Source: a gamma proteobacterium HIMB55 (lineage in GTDB: Bacteria > Pseudomonadota > Gammaproteobacteria > Pseudomonadales > Halieaceae). From it: a stretch of 64,000 nt of DNA. The DNA is taken from contig AGIF02000001.1 of NCBI GenBank assembly GCA_000227505.4, positions 1,570,035 through 1,634,034 on the forward strand. The letters run 5' to 3'. Positions 30,298-38,649 of this stretch are shown here, one piece after another. Made by a program: the position numbers and the translations under genes. Each line of letters begins with the position of its first letter. The first letter of the stretch is position 1. The notes beneath the pieces are model-generated. The model saw nothing but the letters and a program-made list of their open reading frames with translations, was not told the origin of the DNA and searched no databases.

Positions 30298-31023
30298 TTA
30301 ACAATCCCAGGCCGCTTTGAGAATGGCCTCACAGTGAATCGCGGTCGTGTCAAAAACAGGCAGTGGCGTATTGTCCTCGTTGAGTAACATGCACACTTCG
30401 GTGCAACCGAGAATAAGGCTATCTGCCCCATCAAAAGCGAGCTCTGTAGCTGCTTTGATGAACGCATCGGCACTTTCTTCCAGAACGATGCCTTTACACA
30501 ACTCTCCAAAGATAATGTCATTAATGACTGAGCGAGCGGACGCTGCTGGTACCAATGGATCGAGCCCCTGATTTCGCAGACGATCGAGGTAGAACGCTTG
30601 CTCCATGGTGAACTGCGTACCGATAAGACCGGGAATTTTGCTACCAGCAGCATTGAGAGCCGCTGCGGTTGCATCGGCAATATGCACAAAAGGCACGTCG
30701 ATCACTGTTTCAATCTGCTCGGCGACGTTGTGCATAGTATTGGTCGCCAAGGCAAGGACCTCAGCGCCTGCCGCTTGTAACTGACACGCCTCACGACTGA
30801 GCGTGTCTGCGATAGCCTCCCAATTACCGGCAGCCATCCAAGCTTCGAGCGGCGCGAAGTCGAGCGAGCGAAGCAGTAAATCAGGTGAGGAAAGCCCTCC
30901 CCGTTCAGCTTGAGTGAGGCGACATAGCTCGGCGTAATAGAGCTGCGATGACGCCGCTGACATACCACCTAGCAATCCAATCCGTTTGGACGTGGTGTAT
31001 ACGGAAGTAACATTTTCAGACAT
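30298..31023 (-). CDS. Aspartate/glutamate racemase family protein
   Basis: A 241-residue amino-acid racemase-fold protein. The usual first catalytic Cys is replaced by Thr94 (ATNTMHNV), while the second is present as Cys207 (LGCTEV). A Thr/Cys pair is known in E. coli YgeA, a racemase for L-aspartate and L-glutamate, so a similar activity is likely. The N-terminal RIGLLGGMSAASSQLYY motif fits the family. ATG 31023 is chosen; a TTG at 31074 would place the coding region across a terminator-like hairpin. The start lies directly after the U-tract of that hairpin. A small membrane protein gene lies upstream on the same strand. Confidence 0.85.
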   Translation of the reverse strand: MSENVTSVYTTSKRIGLLGGMSAASSQLYYAELCRLTQAERGGLSSPDLLLRSLDFAPLEAWMAAGNWEAIADTLSREACQLQAAGAEVLALATNTMHNVAEQIETVIDVPFVHIADATAAALNAAGSKIPGLIGTQFTMEQAFYLDRLRNQGLDPLVPAASARSVINDIIFGELCKGIVLEESADAFIKAATELAFDGADSLILGCTEVCMLLNEDNTPLPVFDTTAIHCEAILKAAWDC

Positions 31024-31054
31024 AAAAAAGCCCCACAACTCACTGTTGTGGAGC
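31024..31054 (-). promoter_or_regulatory. Terminator-like hairpin abutting the racemase start codon
   Basis: On the minus strand a 10-base stem (31045-31054 with 31030-31039, loop 31040-31044, one G-U pair) is followed by six U and then the ATG at 31023. The 3' arm contains GGGG, the only Shine-Dalgarno-like sequence for that start. The element could end transcription and also hide the ribosome site. Confidence 0.65.
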
Positions 31055-31062
31055 CTACCATT

Positions 31063-31115
31063 GGCTGTCTTCAACGACAGCTAAAAGCCTGTGATTAAGG
31101 TATACAGCCTTTTTT
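31063..31115 (-). promoter_or_regulatory. Additional hairpins in the racemase leader
   Basis: A stem GGCTGTC/GACAGCT (31063-31069 with 31076-31082) and a second imperfect stem (31083-31115) precede the terminator-like hairpin. ACAGCC at 31104-31109 can also pair with GGCTGT at 31063-31068, so alternative folds are possible, as in attenuators. Confidence 0.4.
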
Positions 31116-31323
31116 AGCTGCCTCTTCGCTCAGCTTGCATCTCATCTAGGTAAGTGCGAAACGCTCTTGTGTACTGGAGTGACCAGAAGACGATGTAGAC
31201 GGCAAAAAGCGCAGTGATATTGATACCGTCGAGCAATGTTGCTACCAGGAACATACCCAGCACCATTGTGGCTTGGACAGTCAGTGATAATACCGCTGGG
31301 ATATTGATAAGTATTTTGTCCAT
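31114..31323 (-). CDS. Small membrane protein of unknown function
   Basis: A 69-residue protein with two hydrophobic segments (about 9-31 and 36-52) and a charged C-terminus (YLDEMQAERRGS). ATG 31323 has GGGAGAGAAG upstream and is preferred over a start seven codons earlier. No family recognised. The stop lies about 90 bases before the racemase start, with hairpins between. Confidence 0.6.
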   Translation of the reverse strand: MDKILINIPAVLSLTVQATMVLGMFLVATLLDGINITALFAVYIVFWSLQYTRAFRTYLDEMQAERRGS

Positions 31324-31489
31324 AACTTCTCTCCCTAAAGTCATGTTTTAAAATGCGCGCACAAACCCAAAATCGGGTCAATGCCCCCGAGCGCTTACGA
31401 TCTCACCACAAGGACCGGTCCGTATCGCTCATTCGACTTGTACGCCTATACTTCACCCTCAGGATCAGTTTTATCTACTAAAATTTTCG

Positions 31490-32308
31490 ATGCCATTTAA
31501 TGCCCACGACAGCTTGATTTGCCCCATCGATGGAAGCCCTTTGCTGTTCGCCAATCACGCGTTGTCCTGCTCCAATGGCCATCAATACGATATCGGCAAA
31601 CCGGGGTACGCCAATTTACTGAGCGCTCAGCACAAGCGATCAAAAGCCCCCGGTGATTCCAAAGAAATGGTCAATGCGCGAACCGCGTTTCTGTCCGGGG
31701 GGTTTTATGATCCGATTGCCCGAGATATTGCTGAACTCATAGCAGCACAGACACAAAACGAACTTACCCTCGTGGATGCGGGCTGTGGTGAGGGCTACTA
31801 CCTAGAAAAAATCGACTCGCTCACAGAAGCTCGCCTCAATCTAATCGGATTCGATATTTCTAAATGGGCGGTTCAGAGAGCCGCGAAGCGCTGTCAGGGA
31901 ACGTGGCTCGTTGCAAGTAACAAACGTATTCCGCTTGCAGACAATTCTGCTGATGTTGTGCTCGATATGTTTGGCTTCCCCGACTTCGACTCGTTCGCGC
32001 GAGTTTTGAAGCCAAATGGCAAACTTATCTGCGTCACACCGGGTGACAAACACCTAATCGAACTGCGTGAGATCATCTATCCCACCGTTAAACCGACCAA
32101 TGCACGTCAGTACCCAGATTTCTTTAGCAAAGACACCAAAACGAACATCACTTACGAGGTAAAACTCGATAAACCTGCTTTGGAAAACCTTCTTACAATG
32201 ACACCCCATCTTTACCGAGCGCCCAAAGATGGGCTCGCAAAGCTGGCAACGCTTGAACAGATGAGCATGACAATTGACGTGACGCTTGATGTGCTTGATC
32301 CCGCCTAA
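31490..32308 (+). CDS. rlmA: 23S rRNA (guanine-N1) methyltransferase RlmA
   Basis: RlmA methylates G745 of 23S rRNA (E. coli numbering) using S-adenosylmethionine. The 272-residue protein has the N-terminal zinc ribbon (Cys11, Cys14, Cys27, His31), the family motif KPGYANLL, and a Rossmann methyltransferase domain with VDAGCGEGYYLE (about 85-96) and FGFPDFDSFARVLKPNG. Length matches the family. No clear ribosome site is seen at this ATG, but the conserved N-terminus fixes the start. Confidence 0.93.
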   Translation: MPFNAHDSLICPIDGSPLLFANHALSCSNGHQYDIGKPGYANLLSAQHKRSKAPGDSKEMVNARTAFLSGGFYDPIARDIAELIAAQTQNELTLVDAGCGEGYYLEKIDSLTEARLNLIGFDISKWAVQRAAKRCQGTWLVASNKRIPLADNSADVVLDMFGFPDFDSFARVLKPNGKLICVTPGDKHLIELREIIYPTVKPTNARQYPDFFSKDTKTNITYEVKLDKPALENLLTMTPHLYRAPKDGLAKLATLEQMSMTIDVTLDVLDPA

Positions 32309-32498
32309 ATCCAACTGCCAACTCTCACCCAATCTGCTGTGCAAAGCTTGACTGTAGACACCGTTGGCCTATTGTTGGGGATGCGAGCTGAGATGCGGAT
32401 GTCAATAAGCGTATCGGCCACGAAAATGGATAAATAAAAACAACACGTCTAGCGCAAAGGTGAGCATATACCTGCTATCACGCTACAAGGAGACACTC

Positions 32499-33776
32499 GT
32501 GAACCAAGCCATCAAACGATCCGCTCTTCCGGGCTACGAGAAGGCATTCAACACACCACTTGCTGACCTCGATCCGTCCAATCCACACCTGTGGCCGTCA
32601 CAAGAAATGTGGGCGGTATTTGAGCGCCTTCGAAATGAAGACCCGCTTCATTACTGCAAAGAGGGTTGGATGGCCGACGAGCGTCCCGAGGACATGGAGC
32701 CGGTTGGCGCCTTCTGGTCTGTGACACGCTACGAGGACATTATGGCGATCGATACAGATCACCATCGCTTCTCTTCAGAGCCTGCAATCGTCTTGCCCAA
32801 CCCCGCAGAAGATTTTCCGTTGCCCATGTTTATCGCGATGGATCAGCCAAAGCACGACGTGCAGCGCCAAACGGTGGCTCCTATTGTCGCATCACCAAGT
32901 CTTTCTCAGATGTCGCAGGTCATTCGCGAGCGAACGCAATATGTTCTCGACAGCGTGCCTATCAATGAGGAGTTCGACTGGGTGGATAAAGTCTCTATCG
33001 AGCTGACCACCATGATGCTCGCAACCCTTTTCGACTTCCCCTTCGAGGATCGTCGCAAGCTAACTCGATGGTCAGACGTAACAACAGCCGGACCCGAAAC
33101 AGGTATCGTTGAGAGTGAAGAACAACGCCGTGCCGAACTCACGGAGTGCGTAGAGTATTTCATGGGACTTTGGCATCAGCGTGTGGGCGGTAGCGGCCAC
33201 GACCTCATCACGATGTTGGCGAATGGCGAGAACACACGAAACATGGACGCGACAGAGTACCTGGGGAACCTCCTGTTACTGATTGTTGGCGGTAACGACA
33301 CCACTAGAAACTCCATGTCAGGCTCAATTTACGGCTCACACCTGTTCCCTGAGCAGTGGGATAAAGTGAAAGCCAACCGCGACCTGATTCCCAATGCCGT
33401 TGCAGAGATCATCCGCTGGCAAACACCGCTGGCGTACATGCGTCGTACTGCACTCGAAGACGTCGAGATGCACGGCAAGACCATCAAAAAGGGTGACAAA
33501 GTTGCGATGTGGTATGTCTCTGGCAACCGCGACGAGCGAAAATTCGAGAACCCTGATGTACTGGATTTTGAGCGAAAGAACGCGCGCAACCACATCTCCT
33601 TCGGTTTCGGTATTCACCGCTGCTTTGGTAACCGACTCGCCGAGCTTCAGCTACAAATTCTCTGGGATGAAATGCTAAAGCGCTTCTCACGCGTTGAGGT
33701 TGTCGGAGAGCCTAGCCGAAACATTTCGAGCTTCGTGAAGGGCTACACCAAGATGAACGTCATCGTTCGCGACTAA
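32499..33776 (+). CDS. Cytochrome P450, CYP153-like alkane/fatty acid hydroxylase
   Basis: A 425-residue soluble P450. The I-helix motif VGGNDTTRNSMSG, the ExxR in EIIRWQTPLAYMRR, and the heme loop FGFGIHRCFGNRLAE with the thiolate Cys near residue 375 are intact. The I-helix and GNRDERKFENPD segments closely match CYP153 enzymes, which hydroxylate the terminal carbon of medium-chain alkanes or fatty acids. GTG 32499, nine bases after AAGGAG, is preferred to a GTG 13 codons earlier. The usual ferredoxin and ferredoxin reductase genes are not adjacent, so electron partners must be elsewhere. Confidence 0.9.
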   Translation: MNQAIKRSALPGYEKAFNTPLADLDPSNPHLWPSQEMWAVFERLRNEDPLHYCKEGWMADERPEDMEPVGAFWSVTRYEDIMAIDTDHHRFSSEPAIVLPNPAEDFPLPMFIAMDQPKHDVQRQTVAPIVASPSLSQMSQVIRERTQYVLDSVPINEEFDWVDKVSIELTTMMLATLFDFPFEDRRKLTRWSDVTTAGPETGIVESEEQRRAELTECVEYFMGLWHQRVGGSGHDLITMLANGENTRNMDATEYLGNLLLLIVGGNDTTRNSMSGSIYGSHLFPEQWDKVKANRDLIPNAVAEIIRWQTPLAYMRRTALEDVEMHGKTIKKGDKVAMWYVSGNRDERKFENPDVLDFERKNARNHISFGFGIHRCFGNRLAELQLQILWDEMLKRFSRVEVVGEPSRNISSFVKGYTKMNVIVRD

Positions 33777-33896
33777 AGACGATGTGGCCGCCCATGAAGA
33801 GATTTCATCGGCGGTCGCCTCCTCATCCATCTGCGGAGAACACACGTCTCCCCAAACCCTGTCAACTCGTCAACAAGCACCGATGAGGCTGAGCTA

Positions 33897-34703
33897 ATGG
33901 CGCGTAACGAGGTAGGCATAAATGTATTGGATGGCTATCAGCGTGATGGATTCGTCTCGGGTGTCACCATCCTGACTCCCCACGACGCAGCGATACATCG
34001 GCAACACCTAGAGAGAGCGGAAAGTGTCTTCGGCAGTTCTCTGCATTACGTGAATAAGGTGCACACGGCGCTCAAATCGCCGTTGGAAGTCGCCACACAC
34101 CCAAAACTGTTGGATGTAGTGTCGTCGCTCATTGGCCCCAATGTCCTCGTTTACAACGTCACCTTCATCATAAAGGAGGCCATGACCCCCACGTTTGTCA
34201 GTTGGCATCAAGACCTCACCTATTGGGGGCTCGAGGGCGGCAAACAAGTCTCAGCGTGGCTTGCGCTTTCAACTGCTGATGAGCAGAGCGGGTGTATGGA
34301 AATGATTCCGGGTAGCCACCAGTGGGGCGAACAGGCGCAAGTGACCGGAGACGACCCCAATAACGTGCTCCTACAATCACAGACGATCAAGAAGGTTGAT
34401 GAGACGGACGCTATTGCCTGCGCGCTCGCGCCAGGTCAGGTTTCATTACACCATGGCTGGACGGTTCACTGTTCGCGGCCAAATCGGAGTACTGACCGCA
34501 GAATTGGTTTGAATATTCAGTACATCACACCCGATATGCGCCAGGAAAAAGTCGACTTTGACTCCGCGCTATTAGTCAGAGGCGAGGATCAGTTTCAGTT
34601 TTACCGACAGGACACCCCCGCCACAGATTATGAATTGTCGGCTCAATCCGCTAGGCGGTTGAGGATCGCAACCGAGGAATATCAGCGTATTGCGGGCACC
34701 TGA
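33897..34703 (+). CDS. Phytanoyl-CoA dioxygenase (PhyH) family oxygenase
   Basis: A 268-residue iron(II)/2-oxoglutarate-dependent oxygenase. Metal ligands are His104 and Asp106 in SWHQDLTYW and a distal His, probably His191, in HHGWTVHCSRPNRS; the Arg-Arg after this is the expected 2-oxoglutarate anchor. The middle MIPGSHQWG motif is typical of PhyH. Members hydroxylate diverse small molecules; the substrate is unknown. It lies 120 bases after the P450, on the same strand, so a shared pathway is possible. Confidence 0.87.
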   Translation: MARNEVGINVLDGYQRDGFVSGVTILTPHDAAIHRQHLERAESVFGSSLHYVNKVHTALKSPLEVATHPKLLDVVSSLIGPNVLVYNVTFIIKEAMTPTFVSWHQDLTYWGLEGGKQVSAWLALSTADEQSGCMEMIPGSHQWGEQAQVTGDDPNNVLLQSQTIKKVDETDAIACALAPGQVSLHHGWTVHCSRPNRSTDRRIGLNIQYITPDMRQEKVDFDSALLVRGEDQFQFYRQDTPATDYELSAQSARRLRIATEEYQRIAGT

Positions 34704-34735
34704 GCCAGCTAAAGTAATCCATCAATAAGCCAAAA

Positions 34736-34802
34736 TGAGGAGCTGAGGAGCTGAGGAGCTGAGGAGCTGAGGAGCTGAGGAGCTGAGGAGCTGAGGAGCT
34801 GA
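34736..34802 (+). repeat. Tandem repeat, 8-base unit, about 8.4 copies
   Basis: Eight perfect copies of TGAGGAGC followed by a partial TGA occupy this intergenic stretch between the PhyH-like and dienelactone hydrolase genes. The unit length is not a multiple of three and no gene spans it. Each unit contains GAGGAG-like Shine-Dalgarno text and AGCT across the junction. Confidence 0.97.
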
Positions 34803-34939
34803 AATAGTATCAGCACTGACCTAGCTTGATGAGCCTGTAGCCACTCTACCTGCAATTCGAGTAGCGACTGCCACGATGTTTCAAGTCACACTTACAATAC
34901 CAAAGTCAAAAACACTTTAAACAACGACGAGCTTCAATC

Positions 34940-35710
34940 ATGACCACTCAAGCAACGCAATTGTCCGCTTATCAGAAGTCGGTATTTACCGCTGAAACAC
35001 GCGAGGGAAAGCCCATTTCGCATGACGTCTACGCGAGAGGCTCGGGCGGTCCCGTTGTGCTTATTCAGGAGCTTCCAGGCATTGGACAAGAAACACTTTT
35101 ACTCGCCGATAAGTTAGTTGACGCGGGTCACGAGGTGGTTATGCCTCACCTATTCGGACCACTCGGTAAAATCTCAATCGGAGGGAATCTCCTTCGTGTC
35201 ATGTGTATGCGAAAAGAATTTCGGGTAATGGCAACAGACGCCTCGAGCCCTGTGGCCGATTGGCTGCGCCTATTGTGCCGGGAGGTTCGTGATAGCAGAG
35301 GGGTGGACGGTGTAGGTGTTATCGGCATGTGTCTCACCGGCAACTTCGCTATTACCTTAATCGGTGATGACAGTGTTTTGGCTGCTGTCGCTTCGCAGCC
35401 GGCTATGCCCTTCTTCAAGCAGGGTGAACTCCATATGTCACCTCAGGAGATCGCGAGCAGCCGGGAAGCACTGGAAACGAAAGGAGCTATGCGGGTCCTG
35501 CGGTTCGAGGATGATCCCCTCTCTACCATCGAGAAGTCCGAGTGTATTCACCGAACCTTCAATACCGATGGTCAGGAACGCGTAAAAGAAATCGTGCTAC
35601 CCGGCAAAGGTCACTCTGTCTTGACCTTAGATTTCGTTGACGAGGCTGGCCACCCCACCCATGAGGCGCTTCAAAATGTTCTTGGCTATTTCGCCGAGAA
35701 GCTAAACTAG
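34940..35710 (+). CDS. Dienelactone hydrolase family protein
   Basis: A 256-residue alpha/beta hydrolase. The nucleophile elbow GMCLTG places Cys131 as nucleophile, as in dienelactone hydrolases, and His about residue 224 (GKGHSVLTLDF) completes the likely triad with an Asp near 206 (FEDDPLST or nearby). Function is probably hydrolysis of a lactone or ester; no aromatic-degradation genes are nearby. It follows the tandem repeat by 137 bases. Confidence 0.84.
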   Translation: MTTQATQLSAYQKSVFTAETREGKPISHDVYARGSGGPVVLIQELPGIGQETLLLADKLVDAGHEVVMPHLFGPLGKISIGGNLLRVMCMRKEFRVMATDASSPVADWLRLLCREVRDSRGVDGVGVIGMCLTGNFAITLIGDDSVLAAVASQPAMPFFKQGELHMSPQEIASSREALETKGAMRVLRFEDDPLSTIEKSECIHRTFNTDGQERVKEIVLPGKGHSVLTLDFVDEAGHPTHEALQNVLGYFAEKLN

Positions 35711-35752
35711 TCTCGGCGCAACACTAAAAGCAGACTGTGTTGTGTTCGAGAC
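35710..35752 (+). terminator. Imperfect inverted repeat after the hydrolase gene
   Basis: GTCTCG (35710-35715) and CAACAC (35719-35724) can pair with CGAGAC (35747-35752) and GTGTTG (35737-35742). No T-tract follows, so termination is uncertain. It lies between convergent genes. Confidence 0.3.
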
Positions 35753-35817
35753 GGCTTCAAGACCACAACTCGCCGAATCGTGCGACTCGGGTCCTGAGCT
35801 CTGAGTCCTGTGTTCAT

Positions 35818-37410
35818 CTAGGGTTTATCGCCGACCTTGTTGGGTGCGATATAGGTGGTTCGTCGGTCGTATATTTCCAGCCAATTTGCAGGTGGCAAAG
35901 GAAGGGGGCGACTTTCTGATTTACGCGCCGCGATGAAACTTGGGGACGGCGTTTTGCTGCGAACCTGCTCGAGCCAAAACACACCATCGTACTCACCGCT
36001 GTTACCGCGTGTAGCGATGAGGTCCATATCACCATCGCCATCAAGATCACGAGAAACATACATATCGAACATTCCTCTGACGCGACGTGATATGTCATGG
36101 CGCAACCATGGCTCATCAGTATTTCCCGGATTTTCAAACCAGCTAATCCGACCGACTGACGATGCCGTTGTCACGGAGGGATCGTCAAAGTCTCGCGATG
36201 CGCCCGAATAAGCTCCCTCGATAATATTGATGCCGGAGTAACCGCCAGTAACCACGTCTGGATCTCCATCACCATCGATATCTGCGACACGAATGCCGAT
36301 GACCCAATCCGGCAACGTGTTACCTATGCGATGAAAAACCCACGAATCATCCAAGCTCTCGCCTTGCTCAAGCCACCCAAGGCCCGCATGACGAAAGCTG
36401 GGATCATCAGCAAGTTCAAGAACATTCACTAGAAGATCCAAGCGACCGTCATTGTTAATATCCGCCGTATCAGCATGAAACGCGTTGCTTAGCCCTCGCC
36501 AACGCTTTGGCGCATCAAAACCAGGGATAATCCGGATTGGCTTAGCCACTGTTCTTAACTCGCCCTGATCGCCTAATCCCTGATTCTCTATGATCACAAT
36601 TTGCTGACGAACCCGCTTCGCGGCGATTACATCCATATCACCGTCGCCATCGATATCGGTGGGTAACGCCGTATTAGGCACGCCCGTCTGATAAAGCACG
36701 GTCTCTCTCCAGTTCGCTGATTCAAGCGGATTGCCCGCAACCCGAATCAGAGAGGTTGCGCCATTGTCTGCATCACCCGCATCCAGTCGCACAACGTCAG
36801 CAGTCCCTTTGTTGGCAGCCGTAAGTTCCGCGCGGCCATCGCCATCGATGTCTGTTGCAAAGACCCTCAGCCACGATCCACGTCCCTTACTCAATTCCGG
36901 AATCAATGCGCTCCAGTTACCGTCACGCGCTTGCTCCCCTGGGTTCTGAAGATACAAAAGATGAGCATCCTCACAGGCGGCAACGACATCGAGATAGCCA
37001 TCAGCGTTCAAGTCAATGAGCGCAATGTCCTCGACAGCACCAGCCCATTGCCCCTCGGCAATCGTTCGAAGCACCCACTCATCGGAGCTACCGTCCGAGA
37101 AAGCAATACGAATATGATTTGAGTCCTCGTGAGCGGTTACCAAATCCTCAAGACCATCACCGTCGATGTCGCCAATGGCAATGCCGTCACCGCCACGGAT
37201 CGGGACACCTCCGTTGATGTCCTCATCATCGATTCTGTGCTCGCGCCAAAAGATAAATTCCCCTTCGGGCGTGCGCGCCGTCGTTGGTGTCTCTGCAACG
37301 GTCATCGGTTCGCTGGCCGACACACTCCCAGTTACGAACCCAAAAGCCAACACTGACCAAACAACTGCAGCGCCATTTACTAATGGCTGATCTAGAAAGC
37401 GTTTAGACAT
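35818..37410 (-). CDS. FG-GAP/VCBS repeat protein, exported
   Basis: A 530-residue secreted protein with a signal peptide (ending about residue 33, SVSASEP). It carries at least seven calcium-loop motifs of the type D-x-D-G-D-G (for example DIDGDGLED, DINNDGRLD, DLDGDGDMD), spaced about 50-70 residues, as in beta-propeller FG-GAP/VCBS proteins. Such propellers bind ligands or surfaces; no enzyme motif is seen. ATG 37410 has GAGG six bases upstream; a longer frame from 37467 is rejected. Confidence 0.86.
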   Translation of the reverse strand: MSKRFLDQPLVNGAAVVWSVLAFGFVTGSVSASEPMTVAETPTTARTPEGEFIFWREHRIDDEDINGGVPIRGGDGIAIGDIDGDGLEDLVTAHEDSNHIRIAFSDGSSDEWVLRTIAEGQWAGAVEDIALIDLNADGYLDVVAACEDAHLLYLQNPGEQARDGNWSALIPELSKGRGSWLRVFATDIDGDGRAELTAANKGTADVVRLDAGDADNGATSLIRVAGNPLESANWRETVLYQTGVPNTALPTDIDGDGDMDVIAAKRVRQQIVIIENQGLGDQGELRTVAKPIRIIPGFDAPKRWRGLSNAFHADTADINNDGRLDLLVNVLELADDPSFRHAGLGWLEQGESLDDSWVFHRIGNTLPDWVIGIRVADIDGDGDPDVVTGGYSGINIIEGAYSGASRDFDDPSVTTASSVGRISWFENPGNTDEPWLRHDISRRVRGMFDMYVSRDLDGDGDMDLIATRGNSGEYDGVFWLEQVRSKTPSPSFIAARKSESRPLPLPPANWLEIYDRRTTYIAPNKVGDKP

Positions 37411-37418
37411 TGATAACC

Positions 37419-37598
37419 TCAGTATTGAATACCTTCGCCTCGCAGCCAAACACGCGCCACCCCGCAAATGTCTACAAGTAGAAGGGGTTTAGGAAACCGA
37501 TCGAAAAATTGAACGGCGCGGATCTCAGCCGCCATTTCGGGTACGACCGACTTCTCCAGGTAGATTTGATCACCCCGGGCAAACTCAGCCTGCAGCAT
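37419..37598 (-). CDS. Possible small protein of unknown function
   Basis: A 59-residue frame overlapping the end of the VOC gene by 14 bases. Codon choice looks like a real gene, but there is only a weak AAAGG upstream and no recognised family. Doubtful. Confidence 0.3.
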   Translation of the reverse strand: MLQAEFARGDQIYLEKSVVPEMAAEIRAVQFFDRFPKPLLLVDICGVARVWLRGEGIQY

Positions 37599-37995
37599 CA
37601 GCAGAGCCTTTATGACAAACAATCACGAGTTTGTGCCCATCCGGGTCGCGACAATAAGCGGCGTAGAAATGCGGATGAACCTCGCCTCTTAATCCTGGCG
37701 CGCCTTCGTCTTGCGCTCCCTGTTCAATGGCTGCTGCGTGAAACGCATTGACCGACTGACGGTCCTCCGCAAGTAAGGCGATATTTGTACCGTTACCGCT
37801 CGTGGCTGGCTTTCCGTCTAGTGGCATATTGATCCAGAGACAGTTCTGTCCACTGCCAGTATCAGCCGCTTTACCATAACCCGCGTAGGTGTCGCCCGTA
37901 TCATGACGTGCGAAACCGAGCGTCGCCATTACCCGATCATAGAATGAGATTGCCGCGTCCAAGTCATTGGTACCCAGTACGATATGACTAAACAT
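37585..37995 (-). CDS. VOC-family (glyoxalase/bleomycin resistance) protein
   Basis: A 136-residue protein of the vicinal-oxygen-chelate fold, beginning MFSHIVLGTNDLDAAISFYDRV, with HFYAAYCRDPDGHKLVIVCH near the C-terminus. ATG 37995 overlaps the upstream VOC gene by eight bases, indicating translational coupling; a longer frame from 38106 lies inside that gene and is rejected. Substrate unknown; two unlike VOC proteins in tandem suggest either a heteromer or related activities. Confidence 0.82.
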   Translation of the reverse strand: MFSHIVLGTNDLDAAISFYDRVMATLGFARHDTGDTYAGYGKAADTGSGQNCLWINMPLDGKPATSGNGTNIALLAEDRQSVNAFHAAAIEQGAQDEGAPGLRGEVHPHFYAAYCRDPDGHKLVIVCHKGSADAAG

Positions 37996-38419
37996 GTGCA
38001 CCTCCGGAAGTGGACCAAGGATCATAAGTTCCGAAGGTCCAGATATGCCCCTCAAGATCTTTACACGTGTAGCCCCGACCACCATATTCCTCATCGCGGA
38101 CATCAATAATGATCACAGCGCCATGTTTGCGTGCATTTGCACAGTGCTCATCTGCATCCTCCACGACCATGTAAAAACTAGCGGTATTCTTTCCAGAGAC
38201 TTCACCGGGCGTGGCGTGAAGCTTGCCAAAATCATCATCATCGTGTGCGGAGCCCAACATAATCATCGACTCGCGGAAGGTGAGTTGTGCGTGAAGAATT
38301 TCACCACTTTCCCCAGGCACTGTAAGGTGCGATTCAAAGCAAAACGCTCGCTGTAACCAGTCGATCGCTGCAGGGCAATCTTTGTATCGAATCGTTGGAA
38401 TAATTCTTCCCGCCGGCAT
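37988..38419 (-). CDS. VOC-family protein (PhnB-like)
   Basis: A 143-residue protein with the start GRIIPTIRYKDCPAAIDWLQ and the end DLEGHIWTFGTYDPW, typical of the VOC subgroup annotated as glyoxalase/PhnB-like. Single-domain members form dimers. It is the first gene of the two-gene VOC pair. No substrate can be assigned. Confidence 0.82.
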   Translation of the reverse strand: MPAGRIIPTIRYKDCPAAIDWLQRAFCFESHLTVPGESGEILHAQLTFRESMIMLGSAHDDDDFGKLHATPGEVSGKNTASFYMVVEDADEHCANARKHGAVIIIDVRDEEYGGRGYTCKDLEGHIWTFGTYDPWSTSGGAHV

Positions 38420-38649
38420 ACTGAAACCCTTCTTATTCTTGTGACGCTCTATTGAGCCTTTTTATGCTTACGCTTTCCTAGTCTTTTACTTTTTTGCGGT
38501 GCTGTTAAGGATGGACTTTCAAAAATAGCAGCGCACTGTCGTGATAAGGAAACGATAACACTGCCCGGCGGTCGGCTTTTTGGCTCAATCGACTTAGGCA
38601 AACACTGTCGCAAACTTTTCTCGGTTACGCGCTGCCTTCCACTGAGCTC

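Noticed and set aside
34736-34802. CRISPR array
   Set aside because: Units are eight bases and contiguous with no spacers; no cas genes are present.
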